Origin: Aphidius gifuensis
Lineage: Eukaryota > Arthropoda > Insecta > Hymenoptera > Braconidae
Assembly: GCF_014905175.1 (NCBI RefSeq)
Contig: NC_057791.1
Span: forward strand, 4,712,001 to 4,776,000
Reading direction: 5' to 3'
DNA length: 64,000 bases
Below are positions 36,880 to 49,738 of this stretch, one piece after another. The position numbers were made by a program, and so were the translations under genes. The first letter of the stretch is position 1. Each line of letters opens with the position of its first letter. The notes under the pieces are model-generated. The model worked only from the letters and a program-made list of their open reading frames with translations. It did not search any database and had not been told where the DNA came from.

Positions 36880-38313
36880 TATTTAATAATTATATCAATA
36901 TATTAATAATCATTCATTTTTTTTTTCTTATTTTTTTTTACCAGGAAAATGTCTATAACATCTTGTCTTTGACCACACGTTTAAAATTTTATTTACTACA
37001 TGGAGCATTGCTTTTCATAAATGACACTTGATTTGTTTTTTTTTTTCTTTTTTTTTTCTTGAATAGATAATTTGTATTAAAATTATGCGACAGCTAGGTC
37101 ATGTAGATAGACAAATATTTAAACAAGAAATTTGCAAAACAATATATGTAGAAAAAAAACATTTCAAACTTCAAGCTTTGACAAGAAAAATAATACTAAC
37201 TTGACATAACCCTTCGTGTTTTTTTTTGTTTTTTTTTACATTTAGTATTTTTGTCTTGTCATTATTCTGTAAATAATAAAAAAAATTCAACTAAATTATT
37301 ACCAGTAAATGGATTATATTAATCACTGGATAGTTAAATATAATAATCATTAATTATTTGTTAACATACATGATATAAAGTGTTAATGCTGATCACCAAG
37401 TATAAGAAAATCTTCACTTTGTTCGGCCATATTGCAGTTGCGTATTTGCACCATTATACGTTATAGATAATATAAAATTATTCATTTTATATCAAAGTAT
37501 TTATTCACACAGTTTATTATTAATAAATAATTATAATTTAATATATTCTTTTGTATGTTTATAATTTAATTATGATGATGAATTTGTGTTTTCAGACTAG
37601 ACACAATAATACAAGCGGAAATGTGATATAATTTTTTGTTTTTGTTATTATAACAAGAGTGCTCCAAGTTTATACATGCATTGTTAAGGTATGTTTATAC
37701 TGTTGTTGTTGTCTTTTTTTTTTTTATTTTTTAGATAAATATCAAAACTATTTTACCGATATTATAGTAGTGGTGTAAATTTGTCTTAAATAAAAATAAC
37801 TGATAAATTACGCGCAAAGGACGCGGTAAAAATGACTATGACACATGTTAATTTGTTATTAACAAACATTATTATTTATTTTATATATGAATAAGAGTAA
37901 ACAAAAATATATATGATTACATTTAAAATATATATCTTTTGTAATCTATTGATTATCTTAAATCTATAAAAAAAAAAAAAACCTGGCTTTTTTAAGTCAC
38001 TTTTAGTGACGTTTGTTCAAAAATACATTTTGTCTAATGGGTTGGACTTTTTAAAACAACAAAAAAGCCAATAAATTATTTCAAAAACAATCTTTTAAAA
38101 AATATTCAAGTTTACATTTAATTTACATTCAAATCTATAGAAAAAAAAAACAAAAAAAAAAAAAAGAGTACAGACAAATTTACATCAACAACAGTCTTGA
38201 TTAATTTTTTTTCTTCTTTTTTTTTTTTTTTTGTGAAACAGTTTTTGATGTTTTAGTTTCAACGTAAAATTTAATTAATCACTTGAAGTTAACTTCAATA
38301 ATGATCTAACAGA
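36880..38313. other. Asx 5' flank and TRAP-alpha 3' flank
   Basis: 1.4 kb of A/T-rich DNA. A GCCATATTG motif (about 37426-37434) overlaps a 15-codon minus-strand ORF, 37383-37430 (MAEQSEDFLILGDQH). This could be a uORF or a short first exon in the Asx leader, since CTTG/GTGATC inside it resembles a donor. The region also contains a TTAAAAAAGCC/GGCTTTTTTAA pair near 37984-38067. Confidence 0.35.
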
Positions 38314-39479
38314 TCACTTTGTTTTTCTTTGTCTTGGACTTTGTTTGGGTTCTTTTGGTGATTTGTCTAAAGAAGAAAAAAATTAATTAGTTATTAAAAA
38401 TGATTATAGCTGTTTTACAGTTAAAAAAAAAAAAAAAAACAATAGACTTACTGAGTTTGTTGACCATGTCTTTTGGTAACCAGTCAAAATCAACATTGTT
38501 TGGATTTGATGTTCCAATTTCAACAACTTGTTTTCTTGTTGTTGATGAACGAGATTTTTTGCCAAATGATGAGAGTAATTGTTGACCACCGACAAGTGTT
38601 AAAATTACACATGCAGCAAGGAATACATAAAGAAAAACTGTTTCACCATCTAATCCTTCATCAAGTTCAACAATTTGTACAGTTTCATTGTAAACTGCTT
38701 CATTGAATGAATCTCCATTCTATAATAACAAATAAAATTATTTAATAAAATGAAAAAATACAATAATTATTATAAATTATTAAAATTCTTACAGCATTTC
38801 TGTAGTTTAAATTGATGTTAAGACCAAATGGACGTCCAGCAAAAGTTTCAGATGGTATAAATGAGTATTGAAGTGTTGTTTCATGATTTGGTTTGACAAC
38901 TTTGTTAACAACAAGATTTGTAAAATTTTGAATGTAAAATTTAAAATCCATTGGATAACGTAATGATGTTTCTAAATTTTCCAATATGAAATCAGTTTTA
39001 CCCTTGTTTGTAAAACCAACAAGAAATTCAACCAATTGTCCACCAGGAAATTCTAATGATGATAAATGACTTGTTGTTGGTTTTGTGAACAATATTGTCG
39101 TATCAGCATCAACAGAAGCTGTACTTAGACTATCTTGCATTGAATCTGTGTCTGTAAGTACATTTGCATCTTCTTCATCATCAACAATATCTTCATCAAT
39201 TGCATCCTCCTGAGCATATGCCACATTACAACCTACTTTTTTGATAAAAAATAAAATTAATTTTATTAATCAACATTGTTAATAACAAACTATTGTGAGA
39301 GAAAAAAATAAAAAAAATTGCATCATATTTAAAAACTCCAAATATTTTTTAAAACATTATTCTATTGATTGATGAAAATTATTCTTAATTTAAATTATTT
39401 TTTAATAATATACTTTACCAAAATTTGTGACAGCAAAGAATACCGGTAATGCAAGTAGTATAAAACTTAGATACTTCAT
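38314..39479 (-). CDS. SSR1: Translocon-associated protein subunit alpha (TRAP-alpha/SSR1)
   Basis: ER membrane glycoprotein that sits beside the Sec61 channel and helps insertion of some secretory proteins. Exons on the minus strand: 39419-39479, 38793-39232, 38452-38719 and 38314-38366, giving 273 residues. An N-terminal signal peptide (MKYLSFILLALPVFFAVTNF) is followed by the acidic lumenal segment (EDAIDEDIVDDEEDANVLTD) typical of the family. A lumenal domain includes FPGGQLVEFLVGFTNKG, RYPMDFKFYIQNF and FAGRPFGLNINLNYR. A single membrane segment follows near residues 195-216 (VFLYVFLAACVILTLVGG). The cytosolic tail is basic (KKSRSSTTRK, KQSPRQRKTK). Length and order match the family (about 280). 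Confidence 0.94.
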
Positions 39480-40501
39480 GATTATTTTTTTTTAATATTT
39501 GAGGTAATAATAAATATCTAAATTTATGAAAATATAAATAATTTTGTTCTTTTTTTTAATTGAGAAATAATTTAATTTAAACACAATTATAATGTACGTC
39601 AAGACGAACACAACTGATAAATGTTGCTTAAAAATATTTTAAGATCCAATCGACTCGACTATTTTCATTCCAACTTTCCAACCTTATTGCTACTACGTGG
39701 AAGTCAAAAGGATGACATTCGTGTGAAATCGTTGAATACCGACGTGGAAGGTGTGTTGGAGGCACACAGAAATACGTCATAAAATTTATAGGGTATTTTA
39801 CAACTGTATAAATTACAATGTCATCAACATAATTATTTAATCTTTTAATTATTACATAACATTGACACGCTAATAAATTATTTAATACTATTTTTAATAA
39901 ATTTTATTTCATAATTTCCGTGATATTAATTTGTTAATTATTAATTACTAAAGTTGGGCATGAATAAAACATCCCTAGAGTAAATCAGAGTAAAATTATA
40001 ATTTATTGAGCATTGCGCAATGTCATGCGCGAAAAATAATAAAAAATTTTATATAAAATCTTAAGCACAATATACACATGTCAAACAGCTGTCGCAAAAT
40101 GAGCTGCCATTGTTGTTGTTTACATTTGTATTGCTTTGATAATATTTTTATGTAATTGACATGATAATATTCACCGTTTAATAATTTTTAAAAATCGCAG
40201 TTCGCACAGGTTTCATGTGTATATATAGCATCAACACATTGACAGTTGATGATATAATCTTATCTTTATGTCAAGTTCGTTGTCGAACAGACTTTGAAGC
40301 CTATTAACGCTGGAAATAAATTGGAAACATCTACGTTGATAAATCCGACTAATGACAAGCAAAAAAAAAAACTTTATTTAAGTGTAAATTTGTTGAGATA
40401 TAAAAAAATCCAAGTCATCACTTAATCTGGCCTTGTATTATACTCGAAATTTATTTTTTTCTGGATAATTTTCATCATAGTAATCAAGAAAACTTAGCAG
40501 G
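39480..40501. promoter_or_regulatory. Divergent promoter region of TRAP-alpha and the SLC35B4 homologue
   Basis: 1.0 kb between head-to-head genes. A GC-richer segment upstream of TRAP-alpha (39640-39780) and another upstream of the transporter (40080-40330) presumably hold the two promoters. No other gene is seen. Confidence 0.4.
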
Positions 40502-41823
40502 ATGAACGTGGCAATTCCTATAGGACTGGTGTTTCTAGGATGTTGTTCCAATGTCATATTTTTAGAGCTATTAGTAAAGTAAGTTGATCAAGTTTTACAT
40601 ATAATTATTTATCATTAATAACAATAAAATATGGTTATTTATTATTTAGAGAGGATCCAGGAAGTGGTAATCTTATCACATTTTCACAATTTCTTTTAAT
40701 ATCATTAGAAGGATTTATTTTTACCTCAAAATTTGGTACTGTTAAGCCAAGAATTGGATTTAAAGATTACATGATTTTGGTATCAATGTTTTTTCTAGTT
40801 AGTGTTTGTAATAATTATGCATTTGATTTTAATATACCAATGCCACTTCACATGATATTCAGAGCGGTTAGTAATATATACTTGATAAAAAAAATTATAC
40901 AACTTTTTATTTTTACATATTTTATCATATTTATTTATTTTTATTTTTTTCGTTTAGGGATCGTTGATAGCAAATATGATAATGGGAATAATTATATTAC
41001 GTAAAAATTATCCTTTGAGTAAATATATTTCAGTATTGATGATAACATTTGGTATAATCATTTGCACAATAATAAGTAGTCAAGAAATTAAATCAACACA
41101 AAAAATTGATATTAATTCAACACCACCAAGTCAAATTGAAAATTTATTTTGGTGGATTTTTGGTATAACATTGTTGACAATTGCTCTATTTATTTCGGCA
41201 AGAATGGGACTTTATCAAGAAGTACTTTATCAACGTTTTGGTAAACATCCTAAAGAAGCTTTATACTACACTGTAAGTAAAAAAATATTTTTTAAATTAC
41301 CTAAATATGCATTAATATAAAATTGATTGAATAATTTTTTATAGCATTTATTGCCTTTACCATTTTTTTTACTATTGGCACCAAATATTTATGATCACAC
41401 TGTATTGGCTATAAACTCTGAACCAATGAGTCTTCTTGGATTTGAATTTCCAAAAACAATGGTATACTTGCTGGGAAATGTTTTGACACAGTATCCTTTT
41501 TTTTAAAAGAAAAAAAAATAATAAATTATTTCAGGCTTTAAATAACTATAAATTTCTTAATTTTAATAAACAGATACATGTGCATAAGTTCAGTGTTTGT
41601 ATTAACTACTGAGTGTTCATCATTAACAGTCACTCTGGTCGTAACATTACGTAAATTTATATCGTTAATATTTTCTATAATATATTTTCAAAATTCATTT
41701 AGTATTTATCACTGGATCGGTACAGTTTTAGTATTTGTTGGTACAATGATATTTACAGAAATTATTACTAAAATATATAATCAATTTGGTAATAAAACAA
41801 AGGAACAAAAAAAAGTTAAATAG
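40502..41823 (+). CDS. Slc35b4: Nucleotide-sugar transporter, SLC35B4 family
   Basis: Multi-pass ER/Golgi nucleotide-sugar antiporter; the vertebrate homologue carries UDP-xylose and UDP-GlcNAc, and the insect homologue (Efr) has been linked to ER O-glycosylation. Substrate here is not proven. Exons: 40502-40578, 40650-40866, 40958-41272, 41345-41490 and 41574-41823, giving 334 residues. About ten hydrophobic segments are visible. Family landmarks are GCCSNVIFLELLV, NLITFSQFLLISLEGF, FDFNIPMPLHMIFRAGSL, ANMIMGIIILRK, MGLYQEVLYQRFGKH, the PLPFFLL segment, and the late VTLRKFISLIFSIIYFQNSF. The C-terminal tail is Lys-rich (TKEQKKVK), which could act as an ER-retrieval signal. An AATAAA lies about 33 bases after the stop. 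Confidence 0.93.
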
Positions 41824-42417
41824 TTAAAATGTTGTTAGAAATTTACAAATAGAAAAATAAAATTAAGGTGATGATTGTGCCAAATAGTTGTGTATATAAA
41901 TATATATATATCTTGTTTGTATATATTTGTATTTATAATGGGAATGATCTCTCTTATTTTTGTTCATCATAATTAAAAAATCAAGTAATAATTTCTGTAA
42001 AATTATCTCAAATTTATTGGCAATAATTATTATAAAGATAAAATATTTTTGGTCAATTATTCACAATCGAGTTTTGAAAAATTGTTTAAATAGTTTTTAA
42101 AGATGATGATAATTGTTAAAGCTTAAAACTTTTTATAATATTTATCAACAGAAAAAAAAAACCATAATACACTCATTTGTATAAAGTTATTTTAATTAAA
42201 TTTATAATGGCTATACAAATTATTTGAAATTATTAATAAATTTAGTATTCAATTAACAAATACAATATATGAAAAAATACAAATGCAATAAAAAAACAGT
42301 TCAATATGTTACATTAAAAAAAAATTTTTTTTTTTTGTTTTCAAGTCTAGATAAAGTGTTAATTATTTTTATATAAATATGTTACTTGATTTTATTTATT
42401 TTAAATTTTGTTTATAA
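41824..42417. other. Convergent 3' regions of the transporter and takeout-like gene 1
   Basis: Shared 3' flanking DNA of two converging genes. It is A/T-rich with AT dinucleotides near 41896-41910 and nothing else notable. Confidence 0.5.
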
Positions 42418-44230
42418 CTAATCACTGATCCAAGCATCATATGGAACTTGTCTAAAAAGATTTTCAACAAATGATGTCATAACTTGTATTAATTTTCTTC
42501 GTAAAGCTGGTTTCATTTCTTTTAAAAGTTCTTGACTATTGCTGTTGATAAACAAATTCAAAGCAGCTTCTGTAAATGAAAATTTGCATTAATAATAGAA
42601 CGTTGTATATTTATAAAATTTATATTATATAATAATTTTTTTTTTTACTTACGTAAAATAGTATTTCCATCATGTACATTTTCAACTCCCATTTTGATAT
42701 TTTGAACAATGAAATCTAAATTTAATTGTTGAAGTCTAAGATGTTTTTCACCATTTTCATTAGTAAATGGTTTTGCTTTTATAAAAACTTTGGCTTTAAC
42801 ATTTTCTATGGGAAAAAAAAATATATATATTAGTAGTGTAAATATGTAAATTAAATTAAATATTTGTATTTTAAAATTAACCATATTCTCCCCAATAATC
42901 TCCAGCTCCACTAGCTTGTACAAGTATCAAAGTTCCACTAGACCGATATTGAGCTTTTACTTTAATTGTTGGAATTGTTAAAGCCAATTGTATTTGTACT
43001 TCATCATCAGAAATTTTAGTTCTCAAACCAGTTATTCTAAGAGCTGAAACTCCTCTTGCTGCAATATCACGAAATTGAGCTTTGTATCCGTCTGGACCAC
43101 CACCTAGTGCAATGTGAACTTCATCAACAATTATTGGTTCAACTTCTGGATAGCCTAATTGTGGAAGACCTGTAATAAAAAAATTAACATTAATTACAAG
43201 TTTCAAACAAAAATACTAGGTAAAGAGTAAAAATTTTAAGTCTTTTTAATTTCAAATACAAAAAATATTTTCAACTATAGATCCAACCACTTTGATGTAC
43301 GAATTTACCCGATGATTTTTTAAACGATAGTTGCCGAGTAACCAAACGCACTTTGCTTCTACTAAATACTCTGTCAACGTCATCAAGGATTGACTACTAA
43401 AAGTGGGAGAAGACAAACATTCATCTACGTCTTATTGAAATATTTAATTCGTAGTTTTACTAACTACGGCTCCAAAAAAATTCCATTGGGTAAAAGATTT
43501 TGTAGGTATTTTTTCAGAAGATGCTATTTTATTTTATTCGAAAATCTAATTTAATAATTTCTATTTCAATTTAACTATAATTTTTAGGATATAAAATACT
43601 TAATCATTTAAAGCAATTGTTTAATTTATTTATTTAATAAACAATTGTAAAGATTATAAATAAAATTAATAAATGTAATTTTTTAAAAATCTGTTCTAAT
43701 ATATCGTTGACATCCACTGACAATATACAGGATGTGGGACAGCGTCAAACATTTATAATGAACCGTTATTTATGTTTACAGGTTTTAATATTTTAACATG
43801 TACCGTATGAAGTAAGACTCATCCAATATTCATCAAACTCTTTTATGTATATTTATAAAATTATTATAAAAGAAAAACATTAAAATTTAAAAACTTTTCT
43901 ACATGGAAATTCTATTAGAAATCTTTTTATCGCACTTGTCTTTATGAAGAAAAAAATGAAAATTTATTTAAAATTTCCATTTATTATACATGAATATATT
44001 AATGCTAATAATAAATTAAAAAATAAATACTTGCCATTTCTAAAACGATGTGTAAGTACATTTGCAGATCTAGCTAAGCAGCTTTCGAGTTCTGGATTTT
44101 TACGTGAACATGCCTCAATAAATTCAAGATTTCGATATTTTCCAATAGCTAATGAACAATTATCACCCAAAACAATGAAAAATATAAACAATAAAAAATA
44201 AATAACACTAGTATTTGTTTTTTTAATCAT
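42418..44230 (-). CDS. Takeout/JHBP-family secreted protein 1
   Basis: Secreted haemolymph lipid-binding protein of the takeout / juvenile-hormone-binding superfamily. The family is known for binding hydrophobic ligands and affecting feeding, behaviour or clock output; the ligand here is unknown. Exons on the minus strand: 44035-44230, 42882-43169, 42653-42805 and 42418-42569, giving 262 residues. A signal peptide occupies about residues 1-29. The N-terminal Cys pair (ACSRKNPELESCL) and the LPQLGYPEVEPIIVDEV segment are diagnostic. The end FVENLFRQVPYDAWISD is also typical. Intron 1 (866 bp) uses a GC donor (G/GCAAGT at 44034), the only choice that keeps RFRN-GLPQLGY in frame. It is divergent from the next takeout-like gene. 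Confidence 0.92.
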
Positions 44231-45889
44231 ATTGGATAAAATTAATATTCAATTGATAATTTTAGATTTTGTTTTTTTAAATTTTTTTTTAAAGCTAATA
44301 ACTCTGTGTTTTCTATTGAATTATCTTATACTCTTGTCCATAGGACCTTGATCTTGGTTTTACCGGTGATACACTACGGTGTTCAACACTGAAATGATAT
44401 ATACAAAATTGATTGAGTGGAGAGTGGTGGAAACTGTGTATTTCTATGGTTTGGTTATTATAACTTTCTCTCATATTATACGCACTATTTTTAAAATTTC
44501 ATTTTAATAAATTTTTTGAAAGTCATACGGGGCGTATATGAGAGTTAGTAAACAAATAATTTATTTATTTATAAATACTGAGGTCAAATATAATGATAAA
44601 AATTATTTTTCATTGTTATTTTACATGTTTAAGATATATTTTCACTTTGATTTATCCTCGGTGAAATTGTCAAAGCTTTAATTTCATTAAAAAAAAATAA
44701 AAATCTCAATTTATTTTATAGAATAAAAAAAAAGAGTATACATGTGTGTGGATTGTCAATATATACTTTTTTTTTATTAATATAATAATATCTCATTATA
44801 AAGTAAAAATTAAATTAAATATTTTTAAAATAAAAAATGCTTCGATCCGCATGAAAGTGAAGTCTTTTTATGAACAAAGAATAAAAAATCTTTTAAATGC
44901 AAAAAGTCTGAATCTTTTTGATATTAATTTTTGGCAATCGAATTTTTAAAATATAATTTTTGGTCGTTTTATTTCTGTATGATAAAAATTTCTATATGAT
45001 AAAAAAATTTTCTTTTTTAATTTGTCATTTGGCACAGAAATTTCTCGTTTAATTTTGAAATTTTCAGTGGTTTTTTGTTAACAAGTCAATGACTATTAAA
45101 AAGCCACTAAAAATCATTTTCTAATTTTTCTTAAAGCAATATATAATTGTTGTCAAAATTTATCCTCATAATAAATTCTTTGAAAAAATATACGACATTG
45201 CAAAGTCAAATATATGGATTAAAAAAAAAAAAGTTATAATAAATTATTACATGATAATAAACTAGTTAGTAAATGACAAGAACCAGGAAGTAAAAAATAA
45301 TTTTAAATATAAAGAATCAAAAAATATAGAAGACGTGTATTGTCTTCGATGCACATGTCTCCAATTTATATATTATATAACTAGTAATCTTGATAAAAGA
45401 AGAAGTCGATGATATTACATAATATTCATGTCATAAAAATCACATGTTTCATAAACAAAGTTATCATATTAAACTAATAATTAAAGTTAAACTCTAAAAT
45501 TAATATATTTAAAATTTACAAGTAATAAGCTAATTTGACTTAGTTTTTTTTTTTTTCTCTATTCTTAATTAATTAAATAATTCTAGGTTTTTTTGTATTT
45601 TACAATTATATGTTTAAGAGTAAAAAAAGGAAATGAAAAATAAATTAATGTTTTGTATTATCAAAGCGCACAACTTGTCAGCAAATTTTTTTTTTTTTTT
45701 TTACAAGTGGGGATGATTTTTTTTTCATATTACATAGATATGAAAAAATAATAAATCTAACAATCCCACTATTTTTTTTTTTTAGTATTTCAAATCCAAT
45801 ATATTGTCGTTTATATTGTGATCTACAGTTGTTCTGTAGTGAACGCTTTTTTGACAAATTCATATAAAATTTTTATAACTTCCTCAATC
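44231..45889. promoter_or_regulatory. Region between divergent takeout-like genes
   Basis: 1.66 kb of A/T-rich DNA that must hold both promoters. No coding sequence, tRNA or clear repeat is seen. Confidence 0.4.
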
Positions 45890-46857
45890 ATGAATTGGCT
45901 TTTATTTTTTTCGTCTTTTATTTTTGTTACTGTAGTTGCAGTAGAACTACGTAAGTGTTTTTTTTTTTTTCTTTTTATTAATTTTGAAGATACATATTAA
46001 AATGTGGCTATTTGTTTAATTAAAAAAATTTTGAATTATTTTAAAATTTTAGCGGAGTATTTGCATGTTTGCAGTCGTAATGATCCAAATATTGATAGTT
46101 GCATAAAGGACAGTGTTGAACATCTAAAACCGTATTTGGTAAAAGGTGTACCAGAATTTAATATACCATCTCTTGAACCACTTATTCTTGATGAAGTTGT
46201 TGCAACAGAAGGTACTGCTGGTATTAAATTAACAGCTCGTGATGTTCATGCTTATGGTGCTAGTAATTTTATAGTGCTCAATATAAAGTAAGTAACATTA
46301 CATTGGCTCTAAACAATTTAACATGAGTAACAAAAAAATTGTGTTCAAATTAGTCCTGATTTATTTATTTTTTTTTTCAATGTCAAATTAAAATAATAAT
46401 GATTGTTTTTTTTAGATCACATATGGACACCCTCGATTTTGATGTTGACATTCAATTACCACATCTTTACATTGATGCACAATATGAAATTGATGGTCGT
46501 GTTTTACTTTTACCAATAACTGGAACTGGTCGATTAACTGGAAACTTTACCGAGTGCACTGGATTTGTTAATTTTAAAGCTGAAATACAAAAAAAATCAG
46601 ATGGTCAAGATTATTTTATGGTTAAAGAATTTACCCTTAAAATTACTATCAATAAAGGTAGTTTAAATTTGGATAATTTATTTAATGGAGATAAAGTCAT
46701 TGGTGATGTTGTAAATAATGCAATAAATGCTAATTTTGATGCATTTTTGAAAGAACTTTTACCAATGATTGACGCAGCACTTGCTAAAAAATTCTATGAA
46801 ATTGGTAATAGTGTTGTTGAACAATTTACATATGATCAATTATTTCCTGTTAATTGA
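45890..46857 (+). CDS. Takeout/JHBP-family secreted protein 2
   Basis: Second member of the takeout/JHBP superfamily. Exons: 45890-45950, 46053-46287 and 46416-46857, giving 245 residues, the usual family size. A signal peptide (MNWLLFFSSFIFVTVVAVEL) is followed by the Cys pair in HVCSRNDPNIDSCI, then GVPEFNIPSLEPLILDEV and DVHAYGASNFIV. The long last exon covers DIQLPHLYIDAQYEIDGRVL, PITGTGRLTGNF and the closing EQFTYDQLFPVN. It has one intron fewer than its neighbour, whose last two introns are absent here. The pair is therefore related but not a recent duplication. Confidence 0.93.
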
Positions 46858-49738
46858 ATTGATATATAAATGTTACATTAAATATTATAATTAAAAAAAA
46901 AAAAAAAAACAGCAATCAATAATTACTTATAATTTTATGATTGTTAATTTCAAATTTATTGACTTTAATTTGAGTTTTATTAATATTCCTCTTCCTATTT
47001 TTTTTAGCAAAAAATCCAATTGTTAATTATTGTTAACAACAAAAGAAAAAAACAAAGTAATTTTATCCTATATATTACTATGTATTTTCGTAAAAAAAAA
47101 CAACTCTTTTTTCCCCTCACCGAGAAAAATAATATTTCATGATCAGTAATCAATTTTTTTTCAAAGAAAAAATGCATTAAAATCGTGATATCAAAGTCGA
47201 ATATTCTTGTACATGTAATTTTTGATTATTAATTAACATTAATTAAATAATTTTGATTCAAAAAAAATTATCATCGTTTTGCAAGTAGTGCTTGACATGA
47301 AGCGCCTCTATAGCCAGATAAATAAAACTAGGTCTATTTTTTTTTTTTAAATAAAAAAATATATTCCACTTCATTTAACAATTAAAATTATAACAATTAA
47401 CAATAACTAAATACAACAATTGACATTGACAAGTGTCATTTACTGACTTTACTTTTTGACTAAATTAATACTCATGTTTCTAGTCTTGTTAAATTTATAT
47501 AATCCCGGTCTAAAGTATAATTATGCATTAGTATTTGTAAAGCACGCGTGGAAATGTATACTCATATACGTATATGTAGGCATTATTTTCAGAAAAAAGC
47601 AGAAAAAAAAGGGGCATCTTCAAAGGTAGTTGGTGGTTTCTTCGACAAGTGAAGGGCGGACGGGTGTGTGAATTCTAGTTTATGTATGACATTTTTTTCT
47701 TTTTTTTTTTTTCATGTTAACTTTGTGATTGAATTAAAACTTGAAATTATAATTAAACTATATAATATAAAATAATTAAGTTCACACAAATTTAAACAAT
47801 ATTTAAAATGAACAGTTGTGTACAGTGATTTAATAAGGAAATAACATAAGTGAGCATAATTTTTTCCTATACATATGTATTTGTATATATACATATTTAT
47901 TATTTATATGTATATATAAATTTACATAGTACAACACATGCATACATTTTTATATAAATATTTATATATACATGGATTATATATGTACACAAATATAGTT
48001 CATATATACATATCAATATCAAAAAAAAATTGTGCTCATATATAATAATTTATATATTTTTATTTTACTATGATTTTTTAAAAATTTTTCTTTTTGAATA
48101 TATATTTTCAGTGTTAAGTAATGTTTAATAATTAATAATAGTGTAAAAATTTCTAAAACAAAATCTCATAGTTATCGGCGTCCTAAGTTTTTGTGGAAAA
48201 AAAAAAAAATGAAGCATATTTGCAATTGGTCGGGATTGTAGCCAACAAGAGCAGCTGATAGTGATGGCGATCAAGTATTACTCCTTATAAAAAAACGAAA
48301 AAAAAAAATTCTCCAAAGTTTGACATAATTAATTGATAATTTAATTATTAACAGTTTAGTTTTTCTTGTAATTTTTTTGTGTTATATTTTTTACTGAATT
48401 TTTTAGTTGTTTAAAATTTATCAATAAATATCAATTGATAGTTTATAATTACAATTATATTGTTAATTAATATAGTAAAAATATTAATAACTATAAGGTA
48501 AATAGAAAAAAAAAAAAAAATTATTTATTTATATCAAGATCAAAATAAACGTAGTTCAATGAATAACAAAAGTTGTTGCCTTAATACCGTGAACGCAACA
48601 ATTCTAGTATGAAAAATAGTTAACATTAACAAGCAGTGTCTATCTAATTTTTTTTTTTTTAATCAATTAGATTTAATAATTACATGAAAAGTATAACAAA
48701 TTAATTTATTTTTATTAAATATTTAATTTATTAAGGTGTGATACGACAAGTCTATATAAGCAACGGTGATTTGTATTTAACAACTCCGGGTGACTCGGAT
48801 ATTCGGACGGGTACGTAGCCGGTCGTGGCTATCGAATTCTCGCAAACAAATTTTTTCCATTTTTTTTTTTATATATAAGTATATATTTCTTTCTCTCTTT
48901 TAAAAATAAAAAAAAAAAAAAATCTAGTAAATGAAAACTAGTACATCAACGTAGCGTGTATATATATTTAATTAATTAATATACATATATATATTTTATG
49001 TCTTGTAAATTTGTGGTAGAATATTTAATGTTAATTTGTGAATGAATTACAATTATTTATATATAGTGTAGTGTATATTTTTCAATCAAGTGCAAGCAGC
49101 ACACACAATATTAAATTCCATAAATAAGTGCTTATAAAAAAAAAAAATGTGTACTTTTTGGAGTAAATTTTTGTGACAAAAAAGAAAAAAAATACCTATA
49201 AAAAAAAGCCACCATTTGTATGATTATATTTTGAAAAGAAAAATCATTTATTTGAGTGATTGTTTAATGTAATTTTTAAATATATAAATTTGATAATTTG
49301 TTTAGAATAATATTGACAACGAAAAAAACATTTTAGTTTTATTTTGATATACATATATATACTTGTATATGTAAATTATTTGTAAGACAAGTGCACGCGT
49401 GGTGTGACAACGCCTAGGGACAATATTTTAAAATAAGTTTCAGTATTTATATATATTTAAGATTATAAATAATATTATTTGTTTAAAATATATTTGTGAT
49501 ATATTAACAATTAATTGTGAATTGTGTGAACGAGAAGAAAAAAAACGAAAATAATTGTTTTTTATATTTTTTTTTTTTTTCAATAGTGTCAAGTAATGTT
49601 GAGTTTGGTTACTCAGGATTGTATGTTGTATAAAATTTAGCCGCCACGACATCAGAAGAAGATCAGGGAAAGAGGCACAAGCGTGACGCCGGAGTTACAG
49701 ATCTATCCAGCATCCGCAGTGCCTCAAATTCACCCAAC
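46858..49738. promoter_or_regulatory. Upstream region and 5' UTR of widerborst
   Basis: 2.9 kb without a clear independent gene. A GC-rich patch at 48785-48850 (CTCCGGGTGACTCGG, GGACGGGTACGTAGCCGG) is a likely promoter or first exon. 47620-47680 is a lesser patch. Just before the start codon, 49640-49738 is GC-rich, follows an AAATTTAG acceptor-like signal, and is in frame with the ATG. Confidence 0.4.

Noticed and set aside
44746..44949. Lys/Ile-rich plus-strand frame between the takeout-like genes
   Set aside because: Typical of random A/T-rich DNA; no motif, homologue or splice context.
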